64,000 bases of DNA from Methanobacterium sp. UBA410 (GTDB lineage Archaea > Methanobacteriota > Methanobacteria > Methanobacteriales > Methanobacteriaceae). Position 1 is the first letter of the stretch. Each line of letters begins with the position of its first letter. The translations under genes and the position numbers were made by a program. The stretch covers positions 1-64,000 of the forward strand of contig DAHH01000002.1 of NCBI GenBank assembly GCA_002498385.1. The letters are read 5' to 3'. Below the pieces are notes generated by a model that made no database searches, was not told where the DNA came from, and worked only from the letters and a program-made list of their open reading frames with translations. Shown in pieces: positions 29,087-39,301 of the stretch.

Positions 29087-31384
29087 ATGAAGTATGTCGA
29101 ATTTTTTGAAGAACTTAGAAAGGAAGATGTTGCAATTGCAGGTGGAAAAGGAGCAAATCTTGGAGAATTAACCAATGCAGGGATACCGGTACCACCCGGC
29201 TTTGTTGTAACATCCAAAACCTACGATCAATTCATGAAAGAAACGGGGATCTTCGATGAAATAATGGACATTCTTGATGCTTTGGACGTCAACAATAACA
29301 AACAGCTTCAGGAAGCTTCACGTAATATCAAAAAAATAATTGTAGAAACTGAAATGCCCGATGAAATAAGGGCAATTATAGTGGAAGCTTACAATGCGTT
29401 ATGTGTTAGAATTGGTAAAGAAGATGTCTACGTTGCAATCAGATCATCTGCAACTGCAGAAGATCTTCCAGAAGCCTCATTTGCAGGACAGCAGGAAAGT
29501 TACCTTAACATAAAAGGTGTGGATGATGTTGTAAGCTACGTCCAACAATGTTGGGCATCTCTTTTTGAATCACGTGCTATCTTTTACAGGGAAGAAAATA
29601 ACTTCGACCACTCCAAGGTTTACATAGCTGTGGTTGTTCAGGAAATGGTTGACGCCGAAAAAGCAGGTGTGATGTTCACTGTACACCCATCAACAGGTGA
29701 AGAAAAAATACTGATCGAAGGAGCATGGGGACTTGGAGAGGCAGTTGTATCAGGATCAGTTACTCCAGATACCTGCTGGGTTGATAAAAAAACTGATGAA
29801 ATCCTGAAATACCAAGTCAACACCAAGAACATCATGTTCAAAAGGAACTTGAATAAGGGCAGAACAATCCAGACAGATGTTCCAGACGACCTTAAAAATA
29901 AAAGAGTTCTAAGCCCTTACGAAGTAAAAAAACTTGCAGAACTTGGAAAGAAAATTCAAGAACATTACAATTCCCCACAGGACACAGAATGGGCCATTGA
30001 AAGCGGTAAAATATTCCTTCTACAGTCAAGACCAGTGACCACCCTTAAAAAAGTGCAGGGTGAAGAAGAACAACCTTCTGGGGAGAGGGTTGTGGTAGTT
30101 AAAGGACTTGGAGCAAGCCCTGGAATGGCATCAGGAGCAGTTAAAATAATTAAAAATCCTGATGAACTGGACAAAGTTGAGATGGGAGACGTGATGGTTA
30201 CCATCATGACAACACCCGACATGGTTCCTGCAATGAAAAGGGCCAGTGGAATAATAACTGATGAAGGCGGTGTAACCTGCCATGCAGCCATAGTATCCCG
30301 GGAACTTGGAATACCGTCCGTTGTTGGAACAGGAGATGCAACCCACATCCTCAAAGAAAACTCACTTGTAACTCTGGACGGACGCAAGGGCCTTGTTTTT
30401 GAGGGTAAAATTAAAGAGGAAGCTCAGGAAGCAGCCCCTGAAGTTGCAGGGCAGACAACGGTTATTCAGCAGCAGTCCATACTAACTGTTACAGATGTTA
30501 AGGTTAATGTGAGCATGCCTGAAGCAGCTAAAAAAGCTGCAGCAACCGGTGCAGATGGTGTTGGACTTTTAAGGACCGAACACATGATGCTTGCCATGGG
30601 TGTGCACCCTAAAAAGTTCATAATAGAGGGAAGAGAAGATGAACTTGTAAAATCCCTGGTTGAAAACATACTCAAGGTTGCAGATGCATTCTACCCAAAA
30701 ACAGTCTGGTACAGGACAATGGACGCTCCAACAGACGAGTTCCAGTCACTGAAAGGTGGAGAAAACGAGCCATACGAGCACAACCCAATGCTTGGATGGA
30801 GGGGAATCCGAAGGGAACTGGATGAACCCGAAATTCTGGTGGCAGAGTTCAAGGCCATAAAGAAACTCCATGAACAGGGATACACCAACATTGGAATCAT
30901 GCTACCATTACTCCAGCACCCTGACGAACTCCGTAAAGCTAAAAAAATAGCAGAATCTGTAGGTCTCAAACCACAGAAGAACATAGAGTTTGGTATGATG
31001 GTTGAAACACCAGCAGCAGCCCTAACAATAGAGGACTTCATAGATGAGGGACTGGACTTCATAAGTTTCGGAACCAACGACCTGACACAGTACACACTTG
31101 CAATCGACAGGAACAACGAGAACGTTGCAGACCTCTACAACGAGAGACATCCAGCAGTGATGAAACTCATAGAAAGGGTCATCAAGAAGTGTAAAGCAGC
31201 AGGAGTTAAAACCAGCATCTGCGGACAGGCAGGAAGCATGCCAGACGTTGTTGAAAAACTGGTTGAACTCGGAATCGATGGAGTGTCTGCAAACACCGAT
31301 GCAATTCCAGCTGTAAGGGAAGTTGTGGCTCGTGTTGAGAAAAAATTAGTTTTAAAAGCTGCAAGAAAACTTATAAATGAATAA
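29087..31384 (+). CDS. ppsA: Phosphoenolpyruvate synthase
   Basis: A 765-residue cytoplasmic enzyme converting pyruvate, ATP and water to PEP, AMP and phosphate in gluconeogenesis. It has the N-terminal ATP-grasp domain (GGKGANLGELTNAGIPVPPGF near residue 18, cited by position; AIRSSATAEDLPEASFAGQQ near 122), the swivelling phosphohistidine domain (GGVTCHAAIVSRELGIPS near 392, with the catalytic His), and the C-terminal PEP/pyruvate barrel (FGTNDLTQYTLAIDRN near 663, ICGQAGS near 707). The length is normal. It follows rpl10e and provides PEP from the pyruvate made by Por. Confidence 0.95.
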   Translation: MKYVEFFEELRKEDVAIAGGKGANLGELTNAGIPVPPGFVVTSKTYDQFMKETGIFDEIMDILDALDVNNNKQLQEASRNIKKIIVETEMPDEIRAIIVEAYNALCVRIGKEDVYVAIRSSATAEDLPEASFAGQQESYLNIKGVDDVVSYVQQCWASLFESRAIFYREENNFDHSKVYIAVVVQEMVDAEKAGVMFTVHPSTGEEKILIEGAWGLGEAVVSGSVTPDTCWVDKKTDEILKYQVNTKNIMFKRNLNKGRTIQTDVPDDLKNKRVLSPYEVKKLAELGKKIQEHYNSPQDTEWAIESGKIFLLQSRPVTTLKKVQGEEEQPSGERVVVVKGLGASPGMASGAVKIIKNPDELDKVEMGDVMVTIMTTPDMVPAMKRASGIITDEGGVTCHAAIVSRELGIPSVVGTGDATHILKENSLVTLDGRKGLVFEGKIKEEAQEAAPEVAGQTTVIQQQSILTVTDVKVNVSMPEAAKKAAATGADGVGLLRTEHMMLAMGVHPKKFIIEGREDELVKSLVENILKVADAFYPKTVWYRTMDAPTDEFQSLKGGENEPYEHNPMLGWRGIRRELDEPEILVAEFKAIKKLHEQGYTNIGIMLPLLQHPDELRKAKKIAESVGLKPQKNIEFGMMVETPAAALTIEDFIDEGLDFISFGTNDLTQYTLAIDRNNENVADLYNERHPAVMKLIERVIKKCKAAGVKTSICGQAGSMPDVVEKLVELGIDGVSANTDAIPAVREVVARVEKKLVLKAARKLINE

Positions 31385-31529
31385 ATTATCTTGTAAGACT
31401 TTTAAATTCTACCTTTTTTATTTTTAAACCAATTTATTGTTCATTTTTTTAACAGTCTGTCAAACTCATCGTTTATCAAAATTTATCTATTCTTTCTAAA
31501 AGCGGTAATCTTTCTAAAAAGGGATAAAA

Positions 31530-32699
31530 ATGGAAGACAAGGGAGTATCAGAAGAAGAAGTGTTTGAAGGTCTCAAAGAGTTCAAAAAACATGACATGTC
31601 CTACAATTCAGGTAGAATACTCGGTTCAATGTGCACATCACCCCACCCTGTGGGCGTTAAGGCTTACACCAGTTTTTTAGGGTCTAACCTTGGAGATCCA
31701 GGCCTTTTCAAGGGAACCAAAGCCATGGAAAATGATGTGATAAGCATGTTAGGCGAACTTCTGGGTAAACGGGATGTTTGTGGCCACATAATAACTGGAG
31801 GGACAGAGGCTAACATAATGGCAATGAGGGCAGCCAGAAACTGGGCCCGCAAAGTAAGGGGGATTAAAGACCCGGAAGTTGTGGTACCGAAATCAGCCCA
31901 CTTTTCCTTTAAAAAAGCCGCAGACATACTCTGCCTGAAACTGATGGAAGCAGACCTTGATGAAGATTACAGGGTTGACACGGCATCTGTTGAGGATTTA
32001 ATATCAGACAACACCGTTGCAGTTGTTGGTGTTGCCGGAACAACAGAACTTGGACGGGTAGATCCGATAGGAGAACTTTCAAAGCTCTGCATTGAAAATG
32101 AAATTTATCTTCATGTTGACGCTGCATTTGGAGGATTTTCAATTCCATTTTTAAAGGAATTAGGTCAAAAATTGCCTGATTTTGATTTCAGACTTCCAGG
32201 AGTTTGTTCTATAACCATAGATCCTCACAAAATGGGTTTGGCCCCCATACCAACTGGGGGTATCATCTTCCGTGAAAGGAAGTACCTGGAAGCTATGAGC
32301 GTTGAAACACCATATCTTACAGAAGATAGGCAATCCACAATTGTAGGTACTCGTACAGGAGCTTCAACTGCTGCAACGTGGGCCATTATGAAGTACCTTG
32401 GAAGGGAAGGTTACAGGGAGATAGTGGCAGAATGCATGCATATTACACATATTTTAGCCCGTGGAATAAACGATCTTGGCTTTAATTTGGTTGCAGAGCC
32501 TAAACTTAACATCGTGGCATTCAAGTCCCCTAAAATGTCTCCGGATGAACTTGCATCCCAACTTAAAAAGAGGGGATGGGCAGTTTCTGTGGCTGCCTAC
32601 CCATGTTCTATAAGGGTTATAGTGATGCCCCATATAAAGGAAGAGCATGTTAACATGCTTCTGGATGATCTGAAGGACATAAATGAGGAGAAACCATAA
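31530..32699 (+). CDS. mfnA: L-tyrosine decarboxylase MfnA
   Basis: A 389-residue pyridoxal-phosphate enzyme that makes tyramine for methanofuran; archaeal homologues may also decarboxylate aspartate to beta-alanine. It shows [15 protein letters not shown] near residue 90, HVDAAFGGF near 195 with the cofactor-binding Asp, and [15 protein letters not shown] near 231 with the PLP lysine. The length and motif order match MfnA. The ATG has GGGATAAA upstream. It appears monocistronic. Confidence 0.92.
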   Translation: MEDKGVSEEEVFEGLKEFKKHDMSYNSGRILGSMCTSPHPVGVKAYTSFLGSNLGDPGLFKGTKAMENDVISMLGELLGKRDVCGHIITGGTEANIMAMRAARNWARKVRGIKDPEVVVPKSAHFSFKKAADILCLKLMEADLDEDYRVDTASVEDLISDNTVAVVGVAGTTELGRVDPIGELSKLCIENEIYLHVDAAFGGFSIPFLKELGQKLPDFDFRLPGVCSITIDPHKMGLAPIPTGGIIFRERKYLEAMSVETPYLTEDRQSTIVGTRTGASTAATWAIMKYLGREGYREIVAECMHITHILARGINDLGFNLVAEPKLNIVAFKSPKMSPDELASQLKKRGWAVSVAAYPCSIRVIVMPHIKEEHVNMLLDDLKDINEEKP

Positions 32700-32906
32700 A
32701 CAATCCTGAAATATGGAATATATAATGTAATAAGGCATAATTTGTACAGTAAAAATAGGAGATAAATTGAACAAATAGGAGACAAATTGAACATAAATTT
32801 TTTTCAATTTTTTTGAGCAGATCCTTTTTTAACAATTTTTAATAAGTCTTTAGCTGGACTTCTTTTATTAACAAAAAAACATATTTTTTAACTGATTGGT
32901 GTTGGA

Positions 32907-33407
32907 ATGAATATTAAACAGATAAAAACCCCAATAATTAATAGCACAATTCAAGATTTGAAGGTGGGGGATAGGATCGAGCTTTACGGTACCATGTACA
33001 CAGGACGTGATGCTGCACTTCCAAAACTTGTGAAATCCATAAAAAATGGTGAAAAACTCCTGGATCTTGAAGGTTCGGCCCTAATGCACACTGCAGTGAG
33101 CCAGGCCGGTATATCACCAACAACCAGCAACAAGGAAGAAATTGAAGAGAGCTTACCTTTCCTTGCAAGATCTGGGGTTAAAATGCATATAGGGAAAGGA
33201 AAACTGGGCATGAAAACTGTTGAAGTCCTCAATAAGTACAAATCAGTTTTTATTGTGACACCGCCTGCTGCAGCACTTCTAACAAGCAGGGTGATATCCA
33301 GGAAGGTTGCAGCATTCCCCGAGGAAGGCATGGAAGCCATATATAAGCTTGAGGTTTCTGGAATTCCGGGTATCGTTGCAGCTGCCAACGGTGAATCTAT
33401 TCATTGA
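32907..33407 (+). CDS. Fumarate hydratase class I, beta subunit
   Basis: 166 residues matching the C-terminal (beta) part of class I fumarate hydratase, which in archaea is a separate subunit. It shows LKVGDRIELYGTMYTGRDAA near residue 20 and KMHIGKGKLG near 90. With the Fe-S-containing alpha subunit, which is not in this window, it interconverts malate and fumarate in the reductive partial TCA branch. L(+)-tartrate dehydratase beta is the main alternative, but in a methanogen fumarase is more likely. Confidence 0.85.
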   Translation: MNIKQIKTPIINSTIQDLKVGDRIELYGTMYTGRDAALPKLVKSIKNGEKLLDLEGSALMHTAVSQAGISPTTSNKEEIEESLPFLARSGVKMHIGKGKLGMKTVEVLNKYKSVFIVTPPAAALLTSRVISRKVAAFPEEGMEAIYKLEVSGIPGIVAAANGESIH

Positions 33408-33456
33408 AGGTTAGGGATTTGCTAATGCCCTGAATTATTAGAGTTTTTACTGAAGT

Positions 33457-34092
33457 TTAATTGCAGGGCTTTCCAAATGCAATGTCCCCAGCATCTCCAA
33501 GACCTGGAACGATGTATCCCTCTTTGTTAAGCTTTTTTTCAACAGAACATGTGTAGATCTCAACTTCTGGGTGTTTTTCAAGCACTTTTTTCAGTCCTTC
33601 CTCTGAAGCGATAACGTTGAATACTACAAGCCTTCTTGGAGTTCCAGATTCCTTTATTCTGGTGAGGATGGCGTTCATGGTGTTTCCAGTTGCAAGCATG
33701 GGGTCTGCCACAACAACGATTTTATCCTGGACATCTGAGATCCTTGCATAGCCCACGTTCACGTTGAAGGGTGGTGTGTCGCTGCGCCAGGCACCAACCA
33801 CACCACACTGGGCTTCACTGAAAACACTCATTATGCCCTCAACCAGGGGAATTGCAGCCCTTAAAACATTTACAACCACAATATCCTTTCTATCAGTTAT
33901 TTTAATCCCATCTGATATTCCAAGGGGAGTTTCAACTCTGGAAGGTTCGGTTTTGAGGGTGTTTGCAAATTTGTAGCTTATCATTCTTCCAATTTCAATC
34001 ATCCCCTCCCTGAACTGGATGCTGTTGATGCTTTTGTTGCGAATTACACCGAGTTTTTCCTGTACAAGTACATGCCTGACCACTTTTATCAT
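33457..34092 (-). CDS. upp: Uracil phosphoribosyltransferase
   Basis: A 211-residue salvage enzyme making UMP from uracil and PRPP. The PRPP-binding loop appears as VVVADPMLATGNTMNAIL near residue 128, and the C-terminal uracil-binding part ends GLGDAGDIAFGKPCN, as in Upp. The length is typical. It is transcribed alone, converging on the fumarase beta gene. Confidence 0.92.
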   Translation of the reverse strand: MIKVVRHVLVQEKLGVIRNKSINSIQFREGMIEIGRMISYKFANTLKTEPSRVETPLGISDGIKITDRKDIVVVNVLRAAIPLVEGIMSVFSEAQCGVVGAWRSDTPPFNVNVGYARISDVQDKIVVVADPMLATGNTMNAILTRIKESGTPRRLVVFNVIASEEGLKKVLEKHPEVEIYTCSVEKKLNKEGYIVPGLGDAGDIAFGKPCN

Positions 34093-34494
34093 GGATCACA
34101 CGTTCCCCAATTTATTTTCAAGAAAGCTTTAATTAAAATGATGGTTGATGCATAGCTTAAGTTTACTCTTGAACACTCTCCATTTATTCTATAAGTTTTA
34201 TTTTATTTTATAATAGTTATTTTAAGAATTATTATAATAGTTATTTTATAAAAGTTATTATTTTCTGTGGCTATTTTTAATTATCTAAGGTATTTTTAAT
34301 TATCTAAAAGTTCTTAAAGCGTCAACTTTATTCTGCAGGAACCTGAAGGTTTCTGAAATACTGGGTTAAACCATTTTTTTAAAAAATTTTAAGGTTTAAA
34401 ATACTCCACTAGGGGGTAAGCGTTTCAAGGATAAAGATATTATTAAGATGTAATAAAAAAGAATTAAGATGTAATAAAAAAGATAAAAATAGAT
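34093..34494. other. Intergenic region, 21-bp tandem repeat
   Basis: This AT-rich spacer contains a perfect tandem duplication: ATTAAGATGTAATAAAAAAG(A) at 34442-34462 and 34463-34483, just downstream of the Trm56 stop. Another repeat (TATTTTTAATTATCTAA, twice) lies near 34272-34306. No gene was seen. Confidence 0.65.
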
Positions 34495-35031
34495 TTATTC
34501 ATGTTTTCCTGTTAAAACTCTTTTACCATGGGCTGTTGGTAAAACTTTGAGTTTTTCTCCTTTAAAATCGAGGTCGTATTCTTTTCCTTCAAATAAGGTG
34601 TGCAGAAATATTGCAAGGGCTGCAACCTCTGAGTGTGGCTGTGTTGTCACGGAAACGTTCCAGTCTGCTTCCTTGTAAACCTCGGTTGGAACCTTCGCAC
34701 CTCCAACCACCACGATCTTGTCCTTTGGGGACTCCCTTATTTTGGTTGTGACCTCCTGAACAGGCTCCCCATACATGGTGAGGTGAACTATCTCTTTACC
34801 TGAGTTTTTCCATTCTTCAAGAAGTTTTTCCCAGTTTTTCCTGTACTCAACTTCAAAATCACCTCCCCATCTTTCAACAACGTTTCTAACGCTTTCTGTA
34901 AGATGTTTATCCTCTTCTCCACTTAAAAATACCTTTGATGCTCCAAAAGCCCTTGATGTCAGGCATACGTGTGTTGTTATCCTTGCATCTCTACCTATTC
35001 TGTGATCAAGTCTTAAAACGTTAACTTTCAT
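34495..35031 (-). CDS. trm56: tRNA (cytidine(56)-2'-O)-methyltransferase
   Basis: A 178-residue SPOUT-family methyltransferase, the archaea-specific enzyme that 2'-O-methylates C56 in the tRNA T-loop. The N-terminus MKVNVLRLDHRIGRDARITTH and the knot region VVVGGAKVPTEVYKEADWNVS near residue 105 (both cited in part) followed by QPHSEVAALAIFLH are family hallmarks. I start at the ATG at 35031 because known members begin there; the TTG at 35046 is less likely. Confidence 0.9.
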   Translation of the reverse strand: MKVNVLRLDHRIGRDARITTHVCLTSRAFGASKVFLSGEEDKHLTESVRNVVERWGGDFEVEYRKNWEKLLEEWKNSGKEIVHLTMYGEPVQEVTTKIRESPKDKIVVVGGAKVPTEVYKEADWNVSVTTQPHSEVAALAIFLHTLFEGKEYDLDFKGEKLKVLPTAHGKRVLTGKHE

Positions 35032-35265
35032 TATTTTACCAGCCAATAATTAATCTAAAAATTTTAATTTAAAAATCAACCTATAAGATCAACTTAAAAA
35101 TCAACCTAAAAGTTTATTTTGTAAACCTGATTTTCTAAACATGGACTTCATGATGGTTCAGGTGAACTCTACGAACTGGTTTTATTAAATCAGTTTACTT
35201 ACAGCTTCTTTAAATAAGTTCACATGAAAAGTTACATGGAATTCCTGTTGTATCGTTGCATTGAT

Positions 35266-36078
35266 TTAAACAATTGCCAAAACCGATACCATCACAACAA
35301 GGGAAAACATCCTTGAAAACTCGTTTGAAGCGCCAAGAACGTCTCCTGTTGCCCATTTAAGGTTTCTGCGAACTACTGTTGCAATAAAAGCTCCCCCAAT
35401 TGATCCTCCAATCACTCCAATTATCCCTGTGATGTTGAAGGTTAAAAATCCAATTGAAAGTGCCACAATAAATGAGAGTACAAATAACTTTATGTTCATT
35501 GCATCTATAAAAAATCTACCTGTACCATTGGGAAATGGATTTGAGAGGGTTGCACATGTTGCTATGCCCATTTTTGCAGCTATTTCAGATATGACGAGAA
35601 TATAAAATATTTCTGCTGCTGGAGCAGATCCTACAGCTGCAAAGCTTAAAAGTGCAACCATAAGCACGTAAGCAATTCCACCGGTTCCAATGTTGGTGTC
35701 TCTCATCACGGATATCTTCTTTTTGGGTGTTCCATGTACCATCATGGCGTCACCAAGGTCCATGAGTCCGTCGAGGTGGTGGAATCCTGTAAACCATATT
35801 GCAAAACTGTAAACAATTGCTGCTGCAACAAGTTGGGGGGTATGGATTATATCGAGAACAAGAAAACCAATAGCACCTACAATTATTCCAATGAAAGCTC
35901 CAATAACAGGCCAGAACCATGTGAATTTTGCCATTTCCTCAACGCTTGTGTAAATATTTAGGGGTAGAATGGTTGAGAATGTTACAAGCCCTGCAATTCC
36001 CATGAGCTTTCTTAAACCACTCCTCTTTGGATCATCCATACCTTGAGGTTTAACTCCATCATTCCCTTTTTCTGGCAT
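35266..36078 (-). CDS. cobS: Cobalamin-5'-phosphate synthase
   Basis: A 270-residue integral membrane protein that joins adenosyl-GDP-cobinamide to alpha-ribazole phosphate. The family motif GFHHLDGLMDLGDAMM near residue 95 carries the metal-binding aspartates, and six to seven hydrophobic segments follow. It uses the product of CobY, and the CbiS gene lies 96 bases upstream on the same strand, forming a cobamide completion/salvage unit. Confidence 0.92.
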   Translation of the reverse strand: MPEKGNDGVKPQGMDDPKRSGLRKLMGIAGLVTFSTILPLNIYTSVEEMAKFTWFWPVIGAFIGIIVGAIGFLVLDIIHTPQLVAAAIVYSFAIWFTGFHHLDGLMDLGDAMMVHGTPKKKISVMRDTNIGTGGIAYVLMVALLSFAAVGSAPAAEIFYILVISEIAAKMGIATCATLSNPFPNGTGRFFIDAMNIKLFVLSFIVALSIGFLTFNITGIIGVIGGSIGGAFIATVVRRNLKWATGDVLGASNEFSRMFSLVVMVSVLAIV

Positions 36079-36173
36079 TTTTCAGGCTCCCTACTCTATT
36101 TTTCATGTTTTCCCCAATTCATTTTTCATACTTTTTTAATCTTTTTTTACTTTGATCTTTTTTTGTTTCGTTT

Positions 36174-37208
36174 TTACTCCTCAAATATCTTGGATGTGCA
36201 GCCTGCAATGATCCCTGCAAACACATCGTCGAGCATGGGTCCAAGTGTGCTTAAAATACCTGGTTTAGCTTCATCATACCTTTTGAAGTTAAAAGTGGCC
36301 TTGGTGCCTGCTATCTGGTTTGAAACAGCCAGTCCAAAGACCTCATCTGAGTAAAGGTAGGCGGGGTCATCGTCAACATCCACGCCAGCTATCCTGTGCT
36401 TTTCAAAATCCTCTTCAAGTCTTATGGCTGAAATTACGAATGCAACAACGTTCAAATCTTTTAAGGATTTCAGTATCTGCTTTCGAAGCTTCTCCCGTAT
36501 TTCAACTGTTTTCTCAACCCCAACGATGAGCTCCATTCCAGCATCCACAAGGTCCTCAACACTGACCCCAGCATCGTCCATGAACCCAAAAACATCCTTC
36601 GGAAGTCTTTGCTTTTTTAGGGATTCAACTGTGGCCTCCCTCACACATTCTGAAACCTTCTGGCAGAGTTCAAATTCACCCTGCGTTTTCTGGTCTTTTT
36701 TCTCTCCTCTGCATGCAATCAAAATTGAATCGTCACCTGAGCAGTCCAGTGGATCAAATGAAAAAGAATTTAAAACACCAATATCCCATAGTGCAGCAAA
36801 TTTAGCATCTGATGCAGCTTTAAACAGTTTTAAAAGTGTTTCATTGTTTAAATCTTCATCAACAAGCACGACTATGGTTGTAGAAATGTTTTTTGGCTTT
36901 TTTGTATAATCTACTGTTACAATGGCAGTTACATTGCTCTGGGTTACATCCACCATTTTATTCATATCATGACTTAGAATGGCTGCTGTGGGACTGGGCA
37001 CTTCAATTTCCAGGACATTCTGGAATGGTTCTGGATCTGGAGGTGTAAACCCATTACAGGAGCCCTGAAAGTAATTTACAATGGATTTAACATTTTTAAA
37101 ACTACCAATTCCACTAGAATTGCTTAAAACCCTAAATCCTGTTTTTCTAGTGATTATAAGTGTTTTATGATCTTTATTTACTGCTGCATCATCTGTACAG
37201 ATTTTCAT
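36174..37208 (-). CDS. cbiS: Bifunctional CbiS: adenosylcobinamide amidohydrolase / alpha-ribazole phosphatase
   Basis: A 344-residue fusion. Residues ~15-195 look like CbiZ, which cleaves the aminopropanol side chain of scavenged adenosylcobinamide ([33 protein letters not shown]). Residues ~200-344 look like CobZ/PgpA, a phosphatase acting on alpha-ribazole or cobamide phosphate ([34 protein letters not shown]). This arrangement is known as CbiS in some methanogens. With CobS downstream it supports salvage of incomplete corrinoids. The start ATG at 37208 faces the PII-homologue gene, sharing a 60-base promoter region. Confidence 0.85.
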   Translation of the reverse strand: MKICTDDAAVNKDHKTLIITRKTGFRVLSNSSGIGSFKNVKSIVNYFQGSCNGFTPPDPEPFQNVLEIEVPSPTAAILSHDMNKMVDVTQSNVTAIVTVDYTKKPKNISTTIVVLVDEDLNNETLLKLFKAASDAKFAALWDIGVLNSFSFDPLDCSGDDSILIACRGEKKDQKTQGEFELCQKVSECVREATVESLKKQRLPKDVFGFMDDAGVSVEDLVDAGMELIVGVEKTVEIREKLRKQILKSLKDLNVVAFVISAIRLEEDFEKHRIAGVDVDDDPAYLYSDEVFGLAVSNQIAGTKATFNFKRYDEAKPGILSTLGPMLDDVFAGIIAGCTSKIFEE

Positions 37209-37268
37209 TTACTCACCAATACATTATTAATATCATGGTCAATATAATAGATATGTGGTGAGGTTTAT

Positions 37269-37610
37269 ATGAAGATTCATCTTAGGGTCTTTGTTGAGAT
37301 GGAAAATCTTGGGAAGGCTATGAACGCTCTTACAGATGCAGGTATAACTGGTTTTTACATTCTGGAGTACAAAGGCATGTCTCCGCAGGATTGGAAAGGT
37401 TTTACAATTAAGGAGGATCCCAAATCCGCGATTGACATGATAAGGGATCATTCAACGGATGCAATTTTAATATGCACGGTTGTGGAGGAAGAACGTGCCG
37501 ACAACATAATAAAATCTGTTGAGGATACCCTTCAGGGTGAAAGATACACCATAATCGAGGTACCGATCATCAAGTTCATTGTAAACAATGAGTATCCTGA
37601 AAAGAGATAG
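37269..37610 (+). CDS. PII-like protein (nitrogen regulatory protein homologue)
   Basis: A 113-residue protein resembling the archaeal family of nitrogen regulatory PII homologues (MJ1244-like). The beta-alpha-beta pattern ([20 protein letters not shown], then [20 protein letters not shown]) is PII/ferredoxin-like, but the uridylylated T-loop tyrosine of true PII is not evident. The ligand and target are unknown. GTGAGGTTTAT precedes the ATG. It lies upstream of larC and divergent from cbiS. Confidence 0.7.
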   Translation: MKIHLRVFVEMENLGKAMNALTDAGITGFYILEYKGMSPQDWKGFTIKEDPKSAIDMIRDHSTDAILICTVVEEERADNIIKSVEDTLQGERYTIIEVPIIKFIVNNEYPEKR

Positions 37611-37663
37611 AATTGATAGTTTTAAGCTGGAAAAGAAGAATAAAAACTAAATAAATTTATCCA

Positions 37664-37756
37664 TCAAATGTACTGTAACAGGAACGTTACGATGTAAAAA
37701 AACGCCACTGAAAAAACTATGAACACTATTAAGGATTGAACATCACTTTTACTCAT
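37664..37756 (-). CDS. 30-aa single-span membrane peptide
   Basis: A 30-codon ORF from ATG at 37756 to TGA at 37664, beginning MSKSDVQSLIVFIVFSVAFF and ending in a further hydrophobic stretch, so nearly the whole peptide is one membrane helix. A strong AAGGTGATG site lies just before the ATG, which argues it is translated. It sits between the PII-like gene and larC, on the opposite strand. No family is recognised. It is far too short for ordinary gene callers. Confidence 0.55.
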   Translation of the reverse strand: MSKSDVQSLIVFIVFSVAFFYIVTFLLQYI

Positions 37757-37917
37757 TACATCACCTTAACCTTAGTTTTGAATCTATTTTTTTGTACCAA
37801 TTGAGGGTGTTTGTACTCATTACAAAGACTTCTGTAAATTTTTAGGACAATGTCTATATTCCGTCTACAGTAAATAATATTTGCAACTTTTGGATATACA
37901 AGAAAACAGTGATAAAA

Positions 37918-39120
37918 ATGGCCGTTATTATAGACCCTCAAAGCTCTGGAATAGCTGGAAACATGGTTGTTGGCGCATTCGTTGACATGGGAATGGATAT
38001 TGATCCATTGAAAGAGGTCATGGAAAACTATGCTTCTTATTTTGGTGATATAAACATTGGAATTGGGAAGGTTAAAAAATCAGGGATAGCTTCAACCTAT
38101 GCCGATATTCAGTGCAATGATAAGGGACATGTTGGGTACATGGAGCTTCTTGAACGTTTTGACGCAGTCGAAGATCCAGAAATGACACCCCAGATCAGAA
38201 GATTTGTTAAAAAGGTTTTCAAGACCATTGCAGTGGCTGAAAGCCATGTTCATGGTACAACACTTGAGAAAGTTCACTTCCATGAAGTTGGAGCTGCAGA
38301 TGCAGTTGCAGACATTGTTGGATCGGCTTATGCATTTTTTAAGCTCGGATTCGACCATCAAAAGGTTTACGGCATGCCTGTTGCACTTGGAGGAGGTGTT
38401 GTTAAATCAGATCACGGTTTACTCAGCGTTCCTGCACCTGCAACCTGTGAAATCCTTAAAAACGTACCCTCATTTGGAGGACCAGTTTCCCAGGAGCTTA
38501 CAACCCCAACAGGTGCGGGGCTCTTTGTGAACATGGTGGACGAATTCTGTAGCTTTTATCCTCTGTTTGCCAGTAAAAATGTTGGATACGGTGCTGGAAG
38601 GTGCGATCTTGAGGTTCCAAATGTTTTAAGGATATTAAAAGGCGATTCTCCGGTTGAAACTGATAACGTTTCCATACTTGAAACCAACCTGGACAACGTT
38701 ACAGGAGAGGTGCTGGGCCACACATTTGGAAGGCTCATTGAAGCAGGAGCCCGTGATGTAACCATGATACCAACTTTGATGAAAAAAAACAGGCCAGGCC
38801 ACCTTTTGAGGGTCATAACAAAACCTGAAGATTCTGAAGCAGTCTCAAGAGCTTTAATACGAGAAACAGGAACCCTTGGCGTGAGGGTGCTGCCCTACGT
38901 TCACAGAAACATTGTAACGAGAAAGATAATTCCTGTTGAAGTTCATCTAAACGGAACGAAGATGAATGTGAGGATTAAGATTGGAACACTTGGTGATGAG
39001 GTGGTAAGCAGCAGACCTGAGTACGAGGATGCAAAGAAACTTTCAGAGAAAACTGGAATTCCCCTTAAAGATGTGATGATAAAGATCGATGAAACCTGTA
39101 GGGAGTACCTGCAGAAGTGA
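37918..39120 (+). CDS. larC: LarC-type nickel insertion protein
   Basis: About 400 residues matching LarC, the CTP-dependent cyclometallase that inserts nickel into the pincer cofactor of lactate racemase-type enzymes. The start [34 protein letters not shown] near residue 125, [10 protein letters not shown] near 195 and [13 protein letters not shown] near 255 are family features. Here the gene is one uninterrupted frame, unlike species that need a ribosomal frameshift. LarB, LarE and LarA are not in the window, so the target enzyme is unknown. The ATG at 37918 is preferred over the upstream in-frame GTG. Confidence 0.85.
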   Translation: MAVIIDPQSSGIAGNMVVGAFVDMGMDIDPLKEVMENYASYFGDINIGIGKVKKSGIASTYADIQCNDKGHVGYMELLERFDAVEDPEMTPQIRRFVKKVFKTIAVAESHVHGTTLEKVHFHEVGAADAVADIVGSAYAFFKLGFDHQKVYGMPVALGGGVVKSDHGLLSVPAPATCEILKNVPSFGGPVSQELTTPTGAGLFVNMVDEFCSFYPLFASKNVGYGAGRCDLEVPNVLRILKGDSPVETDNVSILETNLDNVTGEVLGHTFGRLIEAGARDVTMIPTLMKKNRPGHLLRVITKPEDSEAVSRALIRETGTLGVRVLPYVHRNIVTRKIIPVEVHLNGTKMNVRIKIGTLGDEVVSSRPEYEDAKKLSEKTGIPLKDVMIKIDETCREYLQK

Positions 39121-39301
39121 ATGATGGAGTAGTGTCAAGAATTGATCTTACATCTAAATTGCGAAGTCTCTTTTACACATTAAATTTTCTCTCCGTTATA
39201 AAGAATCCTCTCCTTTTACACTCAAACTTTACACACTATAGTTACAAACTTAATTGACAAAAATCAAGTAAAAATTAAAACGTTACAAGAATGGTGTTTA
39301 A

